Origin: Mycogone perniciosa
Taxonomy: Eukaryota; Ascomycota; Sordariomycetes; Hypocreales; Hypocreaceae
Reading direction: 5' to 3'
Assembly: GCA_025331125.1 (NCBI GenBank)
Contig: JAOALB010000025.1
Coordinates: 124,001-188,000 of the forward strand
Length of the DNA: 64,000 bases
Every line of letters begins with the position of its first letter. The stretch's first letter is position 1. Of this stretch, positions 36,188-49,113 are shown one piece after another. A program made the translations under genes and the position numbers. The notes under the pieces are model-generated. The model did not search any database. It saw only the letters and a list, made by a program, of their open reading frames with translations, and was not told the DNA's origin.

Positions 36188-39100
36188 GATATTCATGTTC
36201 CACAGACACCTGAAGGACCGTCGCCCCAGATGGCCGCATCAGGCATGTAGCAACAGTAGGCACTTCACGCCCCCTAATCCTTAGTCAAGCGGAACGCCAC
36301 ACCCGGGACCATCTTGCTTCGGGCGCTGCATTCGATGCAGAAGGGAAGGGGCGGATGTTCCAGGAAACCTTATTTCACGGCCAAGGGGTCGATCCGAGAA
36401 TTTGGTACCGCTGGCTAGGTAGTTATCGTGTGGGGGGTCAGCGCCAAGAGCAAACCCCATTCATTGGAAGTCAAAGACGTTGAACAATCGAGCCTTTTGC
36501 ATTCAGTGAGAAGAATGATGGTAGCGTCAACCTTCGTCTTCACGGATGGGTGATGACACAGCTCGCGGCCGCTCGCATGATGTGGTGGCATTATGGGCTG
36601 TATGCTGACTCGTACAAGAAGCATCCTGGCCCAAGAAATGAGTTAGCAAAACAGGAAACCAACTCGAGTATGAGACGCGGTGTGAGGTCTGGAGAGCCAT
36701 CTTCAGCCTCGGCTCGCTTTGATGAGGGGTTTGCAGTTGAAGCTGTGGGGGTGTTTGCGGTCCGAGCCAGCCAACCAGTGTGGACGACCAGCCAGAGGAA
36801 GAAACTGTCTCCGCAAATGTTGAACAATCTCAGCCTCCTGCAAAGAGAAACAAGAGATAATTCGAGAACATGTCTGGAGCCACACATGATGCACGGGAGG
36901 TATGTACATAGTAGTAGTATGCTGCACATACCTATTCTCCGCAAATCGGGAACTAGCATGAATCGGTCTGGTCATTGATTGGACGCGTCGCAGTTTTCTC
37001 CTTGATAGAGTGGCACTGCCAAGATGGATATCTGGAGAACAAGGCTGAGGATACAATTCCCCATTCTTCGAAGCTGGGCCGTAGGCGCCTCAACAGCGGG
37101 TAGCCGTCACGATGCAGTGCAAGGAGGAGCGAGTCATAAAAAGACGGGCTGGGTCGCTGCAGCCATGCTCGGCACATGGACAGGAGCGCTCATGTGCTCT
37201 GTACTTCGTAGATGGCTTGCCAACGATGTGTTTTGTCTTGTCAGCCGTGGCGTGGTGTGGCGTGGTTACCCGCATCAACCTGGGTGACACGTTGTTGCTT
37301 CGGCCAAAGTCAAATTCTTGCAACATCCTGTTTTGACGTCGAGAACCACCATCAAAGCGTCTCTGAGCCCTGCGGGGTGTCAACACTTCTTGACCGGCAA
37401 TGGAGACCAAAACGGTGGTCTGGGTAATAGATTATTGCAACGGCGGTGACGAAAGAGTACAAGTACTAGCTTCGATAGAAGGTCTGTGGAAGAGGGTGGG
37501 TCAGGGGTCCTTGCTAATGGTGCAAAATGGTTCACCGGTTGAACAGGGGGGAGGAATAGGATGCCTTTTGTCATTCGGGGCGGACAGCCGGATATCAATA
37601 CCTGGTCAGTAGAAACCAAAGCGACTGGCTGGAGAGACGAAGCGGATGGACACAGGGATTCAAGGGTTGTTCGGAGGTTTGACGATAGAGGGGAGAAATT
37701 GCTTGGAGTAGCACGGAGAGATATGAGTAGTGTTGGGATCGCTTAATTGGTCTGTGAGTTTGTCTCCCTCGAAGTCGAAGGTATTGTTGTATACGGAGTA
37801 CAGATATCCCGTACCTTCCCCAATTAAGAGCTTGGCAGGAGGAAGGCAGGAGCTTGCGGAAAACTTCCGCTTGATCAGGGAATATGACAAGGAGGAGTTA
37901 GAGTGTTAATCTTACAAATAATGATCAATCTCGGAGATAGGTAGATAACAGACTTCCAGGATGCCTCATGCCAGCGGATTTCTTGCCAACCTTGGAAAAT
38001 GGAGTGAATGCTGAAACATCAATCTTACTCGTAGCCCAATATCTACTCGTAATAGAGAGTACCCATCTCTTCCAGGTAGGTAGGAACTACTCCTACCTAG
38101 TAGTACTCCGTGCAATAGTACATGTGGTTTCTCTACCTGGCACGCTGTGTTTTGTCATTGTAACCTTAAGCGATCACAGAGCGAGATGAAAAGGACTCAT
38201 CGAGAATAGCCTCGTCTTAACGATTACGACCACCAGTTGGTAATCAACCATCCAGTACACGTTCGCACACACTTTCAAGGTGCCATCAGCGGCTTCTGCA
38301 TATAACGAGCCGAACCGCTGGCGGACCAGAACATTCTCCCGTTGCGGTATCACCCGTATTATGACCATGTCGAAGTTGTATCCTTGCCAGGATATCTATG
38401 ATGCCTGACCATGCTGACGTTACACTCTCTCCCGCCCGCCCAAATAAGTTACCAGCATCGCCATATGGGTTTGTCTACATATAGTTAGGTAGAAGTCGTA
38501 TTCGCAGACGATGTACTTTGTATGTAGTGGTGGTGTTCAGTGATATCATGCTACACTTGGGGGTGATTTTTCAAAATCATAGGCCGAAGAGACTGGGGCT
38601 GCGAACATTGTGTGTGTGTGTGTTGTGTGTGAGTTGGCAAGGTCCGAGCCACGATAGGCGTCACCGCCGCCTTTGCCGTGAGTTGTTGTTCACAAGTAAT
38701 TTTTTCTTGTTCTGTGCTGCTGCCGAAGAGCCATTTTCCCCTAAACACATGCTAAAATGGCGTCGATCGTTGCTGAGACTAAAATGGTCGCTCCGCTTGA
38801 ACTGATGGATGCCAGATCCCGTTGTGTTTGAGGCCTGTCGAAGTTATGGATGTATTCTGTACTTTGCAACTCTGAGAATCAAATTCTATCCCTAAGAAAG
38901 GCCATCATCCAAGTGATTAGATAAGCATCAAGAATCTGCCTTGGCCACTGTCAGAAAACCTGTCATTATTACGGAGTACTCGTAAAGAAGATCTGGGAAA
39001 ATATCGTGGCCCCCTTGCTCATCAATAGCCACCGAGAATTGCAGCACGGACCTGATGACGGCTTGTGAGGCCAGGCGGGCTTTTACCCTCTGACCCTATC

Positions 39101-40838
39101 GACTCAACAAAGTTTGAAGCAGTCCGTCTTTTGGGTACTGCTGCTTTGGCACATGGCTGCTACAAATACTACCAACTTGGCCTTGAGTCGGGTTGAATTG
39201 CCGGGGACTCTGCAGCCAACATGCAGAAGCTTCAATGCAGTCATGGTTGGCTGGTAGGCGGTGTACATATGCTCTCGCAGATTTTTATCCTGGTGACTGA
39301 CGTCTTGTTGCCCATCGCAGACGCTTCTAGATGCTTGGGTTGGAGCCAGCTCGTCGCCCAACCTGGCAGCCCCCCCCCAAATAGCTCTTTGGGTGTTGAA
39401 TATCAGGACCGAAGAGCTCGCTCCGATGACCAAATGACGAGCAAAAAAAACATGAAGAGAAAACAGGACCCGCAACAGCCCTACCGACTAATAGGCTATT
39501 CTCGATAGGCGAGCTCCTTCGGCCAAGTGATGTTCTCTCTTCCCCCAGCTGCTACCCAGAATCATTGGGACCTGCAGTAGAGACGTTGACTACTGGGCAC
39601 CAACACACTAGCCTTGGAGATACTGCTACTGCTACTGCTACTTTGGAGTGAGTGAAAAGCGAACAAATGCGAGCAGTATCTCCCGCAAGTTGCGGTCTCT
39701 GCTAGGCGGGAAACGAACAACACCCAAGACAAGCATCTATACCCACGCAAGTACGCACGCACGGGGCCAGTGGCATCAGTGTGCTCCGTACATATGTACA
39801 CATACCTAATCGCAGACGTCAGGCCACACGCAAAAAGTGACACAGCGCGCTCTCATCCTTGTTAAAGCACACATGCAGGTCGTAGTCGTATCCATGGCAC
39901 GTCAAATTCTGTACGAGCATGTACCTCGGGGAGAGGTCCTGCATGTCGATGGATACCCGACATTCTCAGCGCGACAGGGGGACGATGTGCTCAGAACATG
40001 TGTCCTCGGTGTACCAGACAATGAGAGTCACTACTGCTAGATGTAGAATCGCCCAGCTAAGGTCGCATCAGCAAGAAATGTAGGTTTTGCCGAGTCAGGC
40101 TTTTGGGTATTACCAGTAGGACTCGTCCAATTGGTTGGAGCTGAGATGCTTCATGTCGTGATATGAGGAGAGAGCCAAAAACCCCCCCCATGTGTTTGCC
40201 TCAGACTGGCCCTCACCGGCATGGGAGAATCGACAGCAGCACCGCCATTTCATATTTAACCAGCCCGTGGTTGCGCTCTCGGCCGCATTCAATCGTGTTC
40301 TCGTAAAGGAGAGGTATGGAAGATTCCTTGGTGCTTCTCATGGGCCAGGATAGTCCGTCCGCCCGTACTCCGTACCTGCGTTAATATGCCGAGAAGCATG
40401 TTGAGAGTACTCCGTGCTCCGTATATCTAAGAGGCATAGCTGGATTACCTGGTAGCTAGCTGTATGTATCATGTATGTCTGCGTTGCATTTGGCCTCGAT
40501 TATTTCCGCGAATCGAAACCTGCTTGGATGACGTTTGGTAAACTGTCTTAATAGGGGCCCGATATGGGTTTGCGATTGTTAGGGGAAAAAAAGGCGTACA
40601 TCGAAACCCAAAGTTAGCTACGAGCCAGAGTTGCAGCGGTAAATTGTACTTGCCGGAAAATCAATCCAACACTCCATGCATTACCATCGTGCTCTCTTCC
40701 TTGCATCGCCTCCTTCGTAGTCCAATGAGGACAAGGCGTCATAAAAGATGGTTGCCTGACATTGAGGCCACGAGCCAACCAGCGCATCCAACTCAATTTG
40801 TAACCTTGACCGAGATAATGCGTTCATTCGGCATACAA

Positions 40839-40839
<1 letters not shown>

Positions 40840-40873
<34 letters not shown>
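40840..40873. repeat. (CA)n microsatellite
   Basis: About 16-17 uninterrupted CA units, followed by CCACCATCATC. Intergenic; useful only as a polymorphic marker. Confidence 0.95.
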
Positions 40874-40875
<2 letters not shown>

Positions 40876-41224
40876 ACCATCATCAGGACTTATTGCATCC
40901 GCTGGCAGCCGCGTCTGTTTTACATTTCAGTCCCCGCAGTGGCTTTTTGGTTTTATTCCCGTCCGAGACTCCGCATCAGCAGCCAGGCTAGGGGATGTTC
41001 TTCCGATTACGATTTTATTCTATTATTATATACTGTGCCACGTCTGGTTCTGGCTTGCAACTGGGCCGTCCTGGGCAAAGCTTGCATGGTAATGGCAATA
41101 ATCACTTGATAGGGCTAGTTCTGGTATCCCGGCATATTTGCCGCCGCCCGTCCGTGTTGAGGTTTCATTCCACGAACACAGACGGAGCCATTCTGTCTGT
41201 AAAGGTGAAGACGGAGAATTATGG

Positions 41225-41250
41225 CAGACAGACAGACAGACAGACAGACC
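41225..41250. repeat. (CAGA)n microsatellite
   Basis: About six tandem CAGA units in the gene-poor block, intergenic. Confidence 0.9.
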
Positions 41251-41520
41251 TACCTGGGCACCACACCGTAGATACGGAGCGACACCGACAGATGGATATT
41301 ACTCATAGACATAGCTGCATCATCATGCCTTGGAAAAGAGAGCAAGAGGGTAGCACCGCGTCTCTGCATCTTGCGCTGGCACCTGTCCCTGATCACGGAC
41401 AACCTCAGCCTCCGCTCTGGCATGTCACGGGGTTTGAGGATGACGACCTAAGGTGTTGGGGCCTCCATGCTTTTGAATCAAGCTTTGCGCTGATCCTGGC
41501 ACTGCGCGCGCAGGGGGACA

Positions 41521-41680
41521 GTACGTACATACAAAGTACGAAGTACGAAGTACAGGCAGTACATACGAGTACGGAGTACGCCTTGCAGACAAGACAGTAT
41601 TTGATCGATCCCAACTGGAGACTCCATCCAGATCACTTTTCATCTCACCTGCCTGGTATATATGTATAGTACGGAGTACG
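41521..41680. repeat. Cluster of GTAC-centred short repeats
   Basis: This 160 bp holds a tandem GTACGAA heptamer array (about 41535-41553), a TACGGAGTAC copy at 41570-41579 and another at 41670-41679 fused to a GAA-type copy. It is the densest cluster of this motif in the window. Confidence 0.8.
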
Positions 41681-42789
41681 AAGTATACCTATACTACTCG
41701 TATACTACTAGTAGGTATGTACTCGCGCGCAAGCAGCCCACACACACCCGCAGCCTCTCTGATCAGTGAGCTGTGGCAGGTTTCAGAGGCGCCCAGCAGT
41801 CCTGTGCTTCTCAAGTCTTATGTATGTATGTATGCACGTTCGGCGGCGCGGGTGGCGGTTGCGCCACTGCTCATAGTCCTGCTCCGTACTTGTACTGTCC
41901 ATGGGCTTCTGACCACGCCCACACCCCCTCCAAAAAGTCAGCTGGCGCCACACCCAGGCGGCTAATCCACCGCACTGCGCTAAACCCCAACTGCAATGCA
42001 GGCCGACATGGCGGCGCAGTGGTCTACCTATAAGGACACTGAACACTCAACCTGTAGGTACGGAGTGCTGCAGTGCCGTGTAGCGTCCCACTGTGGATTA
42101 GGAATGGAGCCCTTCGAACACTGCAGGTCGCCCCACATCACCCCCCCATGAACGCAGGAAGAGTGCCCTGGAGTGTCTTTGGGGACCCTTCACGCCCATC
42201 CCTTCCATGCCCAGCGCAGCAGCATACAGCAGCATACAGCAACAGGCAGTCGCACCAGTAGCACCAGTAGCAGTTAGCATAGGCAGGATCAAGCAGCCAA
42301 GACCAGAAACCTTCATCCCGATTTGACGTCTTGTTACTTTAAACTTGGGGACCACAACGTCGACCATCCATCTCGTTCGTGTCTGCTACCTCTTCTTCGT
42401 GTTCCCTTGTCGAAGCCCTTCTCTCGTCGTCCTTCGCTCTGCTTCTCTCACCTTTTGCTCACTTTTCGCTCGCTCGCTCGTCAATCGCCCCGCCTCGCCA
42501 GCTGTCAATTGCCAGCTGCCCGGCAATGCTTCAATCCAGGTGACTGCCCACCTTGCTCTTTGTAAGTTCTTCTCCCCTCCTCGCAACTTCACCCTCTCTC
42601 CATCTTTTCTGCCCCCCGTGACAACTTCAGCAGCACGCGGCATCGCCACTCACCTGCCAGAAAAGACCGTCAATCTCTACCCGCGCCCCCTTTCATCCCT
42701 CTCTGCATCCATTCATCCGTCTTTCCCATCTCGTCATTGTCCTTGTTCTGCCGGCGTCACCGTCGCTCACCATCTCGCAGTCTGCCACC

Positions 42790-45700
42790 ATGGCTGACGA
42801 CACGCCGCCTGACGACCTTCGCGGCGCCTTCCCCGCCAACAGCAGCAGCAGGAAGCTCACCTTCGTCGACACTCTCCTCCACGACACTCAGTACTTCTAC
42901 TCTCTGGTTCTACTCGTGGCCTTCATTTCGCTTGCCGCCTGGTACACCGTCTTCAACGCTAAGAAAGAAGAGGATGTTGTCCAACCTACAGTTAGAGGCC
43001 CCGGTGGGAAGCCCTTACCTTTGACCAAGCGCAAGAAGCGTGACGATGGCGAGCGGAAGATTGGTCCGGTTTTTGGGCCAGTCGCTAAGAACGTCTTTCG
43101 CTACCTCGTAGCTGCCATCTTCTTGACCTACGTAGCGACTGGCGTCGCTATGTTTGTCCATGCATTCTGGCACGAGAACCCTTATGACTGGCCAAAGCAA
43201 GGGCTTCCCTGGGCTGGCGAATGGACAATGGTACGTCCCGCCGCTTTCGAGCCCTTGGAATTGGGAGGTTTGGGTTTTTGAATCACCTTGGATTCAGCCC
43301 AATGCCTGCGGTTTCACCTTCTTCTCAGAATTTACTGACCAATTGACGCGTTCGTTCAGGTTCACATCACGGGTTCTATTTTCTTCTACCTCTACATCTT
43401 CTTCTCCCTGTTCGACTGGCGCAAGGGCCCGAACATTGTCCACCTCATCGTCTGGGTCCTGGGCTTAATTGGCGAGGTCATCATGTTTGTCACCACCTAC
43501 TCCGCCGCCGCCGATTGCCACTTCGTTCGCCCGACCCGTCGAGACGACCCGACAAAGAAACGGAATTGCATCGACTACTGGTCAAAGATTGACTTGATTC
43601 TTTACTTTGTTCGCCTGCTGCACTTTGTCGCTCTTATTGCCTTCTTCTGCGTTGAGTGGATCCAACAGGCTCGCCAGAGCCATGACAACGTCGAAGCCGC
43701 CCCTTTCCCCACCGAAACGACACCGCTGCTTAGGGCACACGAGACAGGACAGAACGGCAGCCCCGAGGCTAACAGCCGACGATCTCGCGGTAGAACCATG
43801 TCGAACGCCACCAGGTCCGTGGGTGCCACTCACGCTCGCAAAGATGATGTAGCAGCCTTCTACAGGCCACAGAAGATCCCCCATAAGACCTGGTTGGAAT
43901 ACGTTAGAGGCTATTCCCTGTTCTTCCCTTACCTGTGGCCAAAAGACTCCACTACCCTGAAGTTCCAAGTTATGATCTGTTTCACCTTGGTGCTTATCCA
44001 GCGATTGGTCAACGTGGCGGTTCCTTACCAGATCGGCAAGGTCGCCAACAAAGTGGAGGCTGCCATCAGACACGGAGACTCAATCGCAAACTTCCCACTC
44101 AAGGACTTTGTTGTTCTTGGTGGGCTCTGGATGCTCCAAGGTCAATCTGGCCTACTGGGCTCTGTGAGATCTCTGCTCTGGATCCCCGTTTCACAGTACT
44201 CGTATCGAGGTCTAACGGCAGCGGCCTTTAACCACGTCCACTCCCTTAGCCTTGACTTTCATCTGTCGAAGCGTACTGGCGAGGTTCTCTCCGCCCTCAA
44301 CAAAGGTTCCGCAATCAATTCATTTCTCGAACAAGTTACCTTTCAGGTCATACCCATGTTGTTTGATCTGTTCTTGTCGATCTCCGTTTTCTACTACTAT
44401 TACGGACCACTCTATGCCCAACTTAACCTGGTGTCCACCTGCTGGTATCTCTACATGACGATCAAGATGGCCGCAACTCGAGCCGATCAACGACGAGAGA
44501 TGACCAACGCTGATCGCGAGGAAGAAGCAGTGAAGAATGACTCTATCTCTAGTTACGAGACAGTCAAATACTTCAACGCGGAAGACTTCGAATCCAGTCG
44601 GTATCGAGCGAAAGTTGAAGTCTTTCAGAAAGCCGAAGCCCAAGTTCAGATAGGCATGGTCATGATGAACATTTGCCAGACCATCGTCTTCAACATTGGC
44701 AGAATAGTAGCTGCTGTGGTTTGCGGATGGCAGGTGGCAGTTGGCATGCGAAACACTGGCGACTGGTTCACAGTCGTGTCCTACCTCACCCAGCTTCAAG
44801 GACCTCTCAATTTCTTCGGCTCCTTCTATAGAACAGTCCAACAGGCCATGATCTCTGGCGAGCGTCTGCTTGAGCTTTTCAAGATTCAACCGACAGTTGT
44901 TGATGGGCCACATGTCGTACCTTTGGAAAACTTTAGCGGCCATGTGCGGTGGAACAACGTCAGTTTCTCCTATGGTAACGGGAAGCCGGCCTTGCGCAAC
45001 ATCAGCTTCGAGTGCGCGCCGGGAACCACAACCGCCTTTGTTGGCGAATCGGGGGGCGGCAAGTCGACACTGTTCCGCCACATGTTCCGTTACTACGATT
45101 GCCACGAGGGCAGCATCGAGCTGGACGGGAAGAATGTGAAGGATCTCACCATTAACTCTGTGAGACGTCACATTGGTGTCGTTCCTCAAGACACGACTCT
45201 ATTCAACGAGTCCCTCATGTACAACCTCCAGTACGCCAACCCGCAAGCGTCTGAGGAAGATGTCTTTGCAGCGTGCAAGGCCGCCAGCATCCATGACAGC
45301 ATCATGTCCTTCCCCGACAAGTATAACACCCAAGTCGGCGAGCGAGGACTGCGACTGAGCGGCGGCGAAAAACAACGAGTTGCCATTGCGCGCACGATCC
45401 TCAAGGATCCGAGAATCATCATGTTGGACGAGGCAACGTCTGCATTGGACACCCACACTGAACAGATCATTCAACACAACGTGTGGGAGATCGGACAGGG
45501 TCGCACCTTGCTTATCATCGCGTAAGAACCCCCCTTCACCTCCCAAACATGGGCTTTTTACTGACAATTTTCAGTCACCGACTCTCAACGATCACGCACG
45601 CCGATCAGATTATTGTTCTGCACCAGGGGGCGGTCGCTGAAAAGGGAACCCATGCAGAGCTCCTCGCTCTTAACGGTCATTACGCATCCATGTGGAAGAA

Positions 45701-45971
45701 GCAGATTAGGGCCGAGAAGGCCTTGGATGCGGCCAGGGAAGCTCACATCAGGGCACGACACGCGTTGAAGCGGGCCAACATGGGTGGGAATCCATCGGAG
45801 GCCCAAATGGATAGCTACGAGCGTCTTGGGTCGCCCTCCAACATGCCAGGTGACATGGCCACTCACGATGAATCTCCGATCAAGGAGGAGGAGGCGACGA
45901 CCTCGTCATCCTCGTCATCGGACGCTGAGTCGACGCATACCCACGACGAGCCTTCGGGCAATCAGAACTAA
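42790..45971 (+). CDS. HMT1: Hmt1-type ABC half transporter (ABCB6-like)
   Basis: Relative of Schizosaccharomyces Hmt1 and mammalian ABCB6, half-size ABC exporters. Hmt1 sits in the vacuolar membrane and gives cadmium and phytochelatin tolerance. Exons are 42790-43230, 43360-45521 and 45575-45971; the product is 999 residues. An N-terminal extra membrane domain (about 25-240) has helices such as YFYSLVLLVAFISLAAWY, YLVAAIFLTYVATGVAMF and LILYFVRLLHFVALIAFFCV. The six-helix core follows (about 300-620), with FYYYYGPLYAQ and the coupling segment SYETVKYFNAEDFE typical of this subfamily. The nucleotide-binding domain has Walker A GESGGGKST near residue 709, signature LSGGEKQR near 813, Walker B IIMLDEATSALD near 835 and the H-loop AHRLSTI split by intron 2. 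The C-terminal tail is acidic and Ser-rich. All catalytic residues are present. The metal role is from family knowledge. Confidence 0.95.
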
Positions 45972-47564
45972 GAAGTTTTGGCCTTTTCGTGACCACGACT
46001 TACCATCTTTGCTTTTAACCTGCAACATATACCCCTTTTTTTGTGATGGACAGACGATACAGAATTACTGTTATACGGCATTTGTCACTGCAATTGTTTC
46101 TTTTTTCCACCTTGGTACTAATGCGGTACTTGCTCATTCAACGATGTCGAACACACGCGACTTACAGCCACGTCTGGCTTTTTCGTTGTCTTGTGTGGTC
46201 ATTTTCATTTAAACTGGAAACAGGGACACTTTCACCGCTCCATTTGGTTTTTGACAACGGCATGGCCGATGTCTACAAACTCCACACTTTGGAACTGGCA
46301 TGAACATAGCATCGTGTGGCGTTGGGGAGGATTTGCTTTTGAATTTCGGTTGATTTATGCAGGTTTCGGTCGGACTGATTTGGATGCATTTGGTGTCCTG
46401 TTGCCACCAACCAAACTTAATACCCCATCGTTTGGCCCAGGGCGCCACCGCCCTTCGATTTTCTCGCACGCACGGCTTTCCCAGGACTTTTTCGTCGACC
46501 CGAGGAAACAAGAGGTTCCAACAACGGGGAAGAAGGATGGAAATACGGAGTTGGAGGGGGGCCAGGTGTACATTTACGATCTGGCTTTGTTTTGTTTTTT
46601 TGTTGTTTGTGTTTGGAACAAAAAGGGGCACACTACAGGGTTCAAACATTTGCTAAAGAAGTATATAGGGCAGCCTCACTGACATCAATCTTGCTAAAAG
46701 GGAAAGGGAATATATTTTTGGTCAAAAAAGAAACTAGCTGTGGTGTGTCTGAGTGACGGTGATTGTATGTAGATGATGCCTGTCTCACTCTTGTCCTCTG
46801 GGCATGGGCATTGATTGTGATGTTCTTGTGGTCGAGGTATTGCATCAAATTCATATGATTAACCAAATAACCTGATGAAACTTATGATACACAGAAACAA
46901 GGTTAAGAGAAGGGACCCGACGTCCCGGTCCCTTGCACATATATACAATCCAAAAAGCACCTTGAGGAGGAATAATACACTGTGGAAGCAGACCCAGACG
47001 ATACATGCTATTCAAACATTCTCTCAAGATTCGAAAAGAAAAATTGAACTTGTCATGCAGGTTAAGCCCCCTCACCCCTCCGCCCCTTTCCCACCTATAC
47101 TTCCAAGAGACGATAACAAAAGCTCATCTCTCATATGTTTTCAAACCCGGCCCAACTCCTCTTCATGCAGTTTCCTCCTCCGTCCCAAAAACGCAAAAAA
47201 GCGAGAGTTGTATCCCATCCCGTTTTCCATTGCTCATGATGATGATGATGATGATTATGATTAGTATTAGGATTAACAGTAAAAACAAAAAGAGCAAAAA
47301 AAGTCCGCTGGCTGATGATGCCCATGCTTTTTTTTGGGTCTCTTTTTGGGAGGAGATTAAAGAACCTCGGTTATGAAGCCTTCGTTCGAGATAGGGTTGG
47401 GGAAGAGACAAACTGCCCCCCCCCTTCCCCCACGTACGGGTTCAGATAAGAACGGTGGTTGTGGTGGTGGAAAAGGGGATGTGTGTTTTACCCCCTGGGA
47501 TTTCCATTAAATTCGTTTCACGGCGTATTTTCGTATTTCCTTTTGTTGTTTTGGTGCGTAAAAA
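45972..47564. other. Convergent 3' region, HMT1 and ceramide synthase
   Basis: 1.59 kb between converging genes with T-rich and A-rich runs and a (GAT)n tract at about 47235-47255. ORFs are chance. It is likely to be untranslated 3' sequence. Confidence 0.4.
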
Positions 47565-49018
47565 TCATTGGTTTTTGGCAGAGCCGTTCGTGTTGTTGAT
47601 GGAGTGGCCGTTGACTTCCAGAGCCGGGATTTTCTTATCCTTGAGAGAAGAAGAAGGCTTCTTTTTCTCACGAGGCTCTTCTTCTTCTTCTTCGTCGTCG
47701 TCCTCGTCCTCGGAGCGATCATCAGTGGCTTCCTTGTCGCGGATGAAGCGGAAGGCGATGCGGAGAATGTAAAACAGCCAGAACAGATTCAGGGCCTGGA
47801 GGGATGCCAGCAGCGCGGTGGTGATGTATTGGCTGATCCAGCACTTGTACTGCTGGGTCTCCCAGTTGAGTTCAAAAGGCCCGACGGTGCGGAACTCGGT
47901 GAAGAGGGAGTAGAGGATGCGAAGGTTGATGACGTGGCGCATGTAGACCCATACGGCGACGAAGACGGCAAAGTAGGGCGCCACAACAGGGTGGTCGACG
48001 TAGTTAAGCACCTTTGACGTGGCGAGGAAGAAGTCGCTGATATCGTGGGTGATGTACACGGCGATGCCCATGTAGGTGAAGTGAAAGCGGTAGCTCAGAC
48101 CGATCAGGGCCAGACTGACGACGTGGTGGCCGACCAGCTCCTTGAAGTCCTTGCGGGGCTTCTCCATGCCGAGGAGGAGAACGATGGCCTGTTGCGCCCA
48201 GTAGGCGGCCTGGAAGAGGTAGTAGAACTTGACGACACCTTCGTGCGAACGGTGCGGGAAGCCCTCGTACATGCCGCGCGTGTTGAAGTACCATACAGGC
48301 GTGCGGCTCATGACATACATGCCGGCAGGACCGAGGACGCCGAAGTAGATGGCCGTGTAGAGCTGCTCCATGAAGCGGGCCTGCTTGGCCTTGCTGAGCC
48401 CCGTGGCGCGGGCGACAGGGCGGAGGAGTTCCTGCATGATGAACTCGCGGGTGAAGGACAGCACGACGGTGTAGAAGGCGACGAAGGCGATGTCCCATTT
48501 GCCTTTGCCATAGTGAATGGGCTTGGAGGGATCGTCCTGGGGCATGGGATAGGAGAGAAAGAGGAAGTGGTGGAGAGGGTTGGCGTCGGAGGGGTTGATG
48601 GCGTAGCCGGTCAGGAAGACGAGGAGCATGCAGGCGGGCAGGACGAAGGTGTGTTTGACCATGGCCTGGCGGATGCGTGCGATGAGGCCGCGGGCGCGAC
48701 GGCGTTTGGAGAGAGGGCGCTGCTTGCTGGAGTTTTGGTCCTGTTGCTGGGAGGGAGCCCCTGAATCAGCGCGGCTCCTTGCCTGTGGCTTCAGGGATCG
48801 ATAGATAGATATATGGAAGATGGACCTACCTGGCCGTCGTGATCGCCAGCATCGAGACTCACTCTGCTCGAGGCCAATGCCGGAGCGCCCATGTCTCCGG
48901 CGCGAATATCACCTCCAAGACCGCTGCTCTTGCGTCTGCGGCGCGGTGCATCGCCATCAGCGTTGTGAAGCTGATCCGCCGAAGTGTTGAGCAGCGGAAA
49001 CGGTTCTACGCCCGTCAT
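47565..49018 (-). CDS. Ceramide synthase, Lag1/Lac1 family
   Basis: ER membrane enzyme that N-acylates sphingoid bases with acyl-CoA to make (dihydro/phyto)ceramide. Exons are 49018-48830 and 48746-47565, giving 456 residues. The 83 nt intron uses a CTGAT branch and the CCCAG acceptor; an alternative acceptor at 48783 would add 12 in-frame residues. The N-terminal 60 residues are cytosolic and Arg/Gly/Ser-rich. The TLC domain covers about residues 145-370 and contains the paired-histidine Lag1 motif VGHHVVSLALIGLSYRFHFT, followed by YITHDISDFFLATSKVLNYV with its conserved Asp residues. Seven to eight hydrophobic segments are visible. The tail is an acidic run (RSEDEDDDEEEEEEPREKKK), a site of casein kinase II type phosphorylation in yeast relatives. 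Filamentous fungi have two or three paralogues with different acyl preference (LagA, BarA), and I cannot assign which this is. Confidence 0.93.
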
Positions 49019-49055
49019 TGTGTCTGCTCTTCTCTTCTCGTAGACTCTGTTGCTC

Positions 49056-49113
49056 CTGTCTTGTCTTGTCTTGTCTTGTCTTGTCTTGTCTGGTCTGGTC
49101 TGGTCTTGTCTCT
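49056..49113. repeat. TTGTC pentanucleotide repeat in the ceramide synthase leader
   Basis: About seven TTGTC units followed by three TGGTC units. It lies 38-95 bp upstream of the ceramide synthase ATG, which reads the other way, so the transcript would carry a GACAA/GACCA repeat in its 5' leader. Confidence 0.9.

Larger units (their letters stand above)
32255..42789. other. 10.5 kb block without a convincing gene
   Basis: ORFs here reach 150-224 codons but have no domains, no membrane or signal pattern and no supporting splice sites, so none is listed. Seven TACGGAGTA/TACTCCGTA copies and several variants lie between 33723 and 41679. There are CA, CAGA and TATG microsatellites near 40.8-41.8 kb. 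A perfect inverted repeat lies at 36163-36187. The last 430 bp are pyrimidine-rich and belong to the HMT1 promoter and leader; a GTAAGT at 42562 may open a leader intron. The composition does not look AT-rich, so there is no obvious sign of RIP-degraded transposons. Non-coding RNA genes cannot be excluded. Confidence 0.45.

Noticed and set aside
40995..41669. 224-codon ORF spanning microsatellites
   Set aside because: It reads through a CAGA repeat and the GTAC cluster, so it is likely a chance open frame over low-complexity DNA.
44320..45189. 289-codon ORF antisense to HMT1
   Set aside because: A shadow of the ABC transporter exon with no recognisable features.
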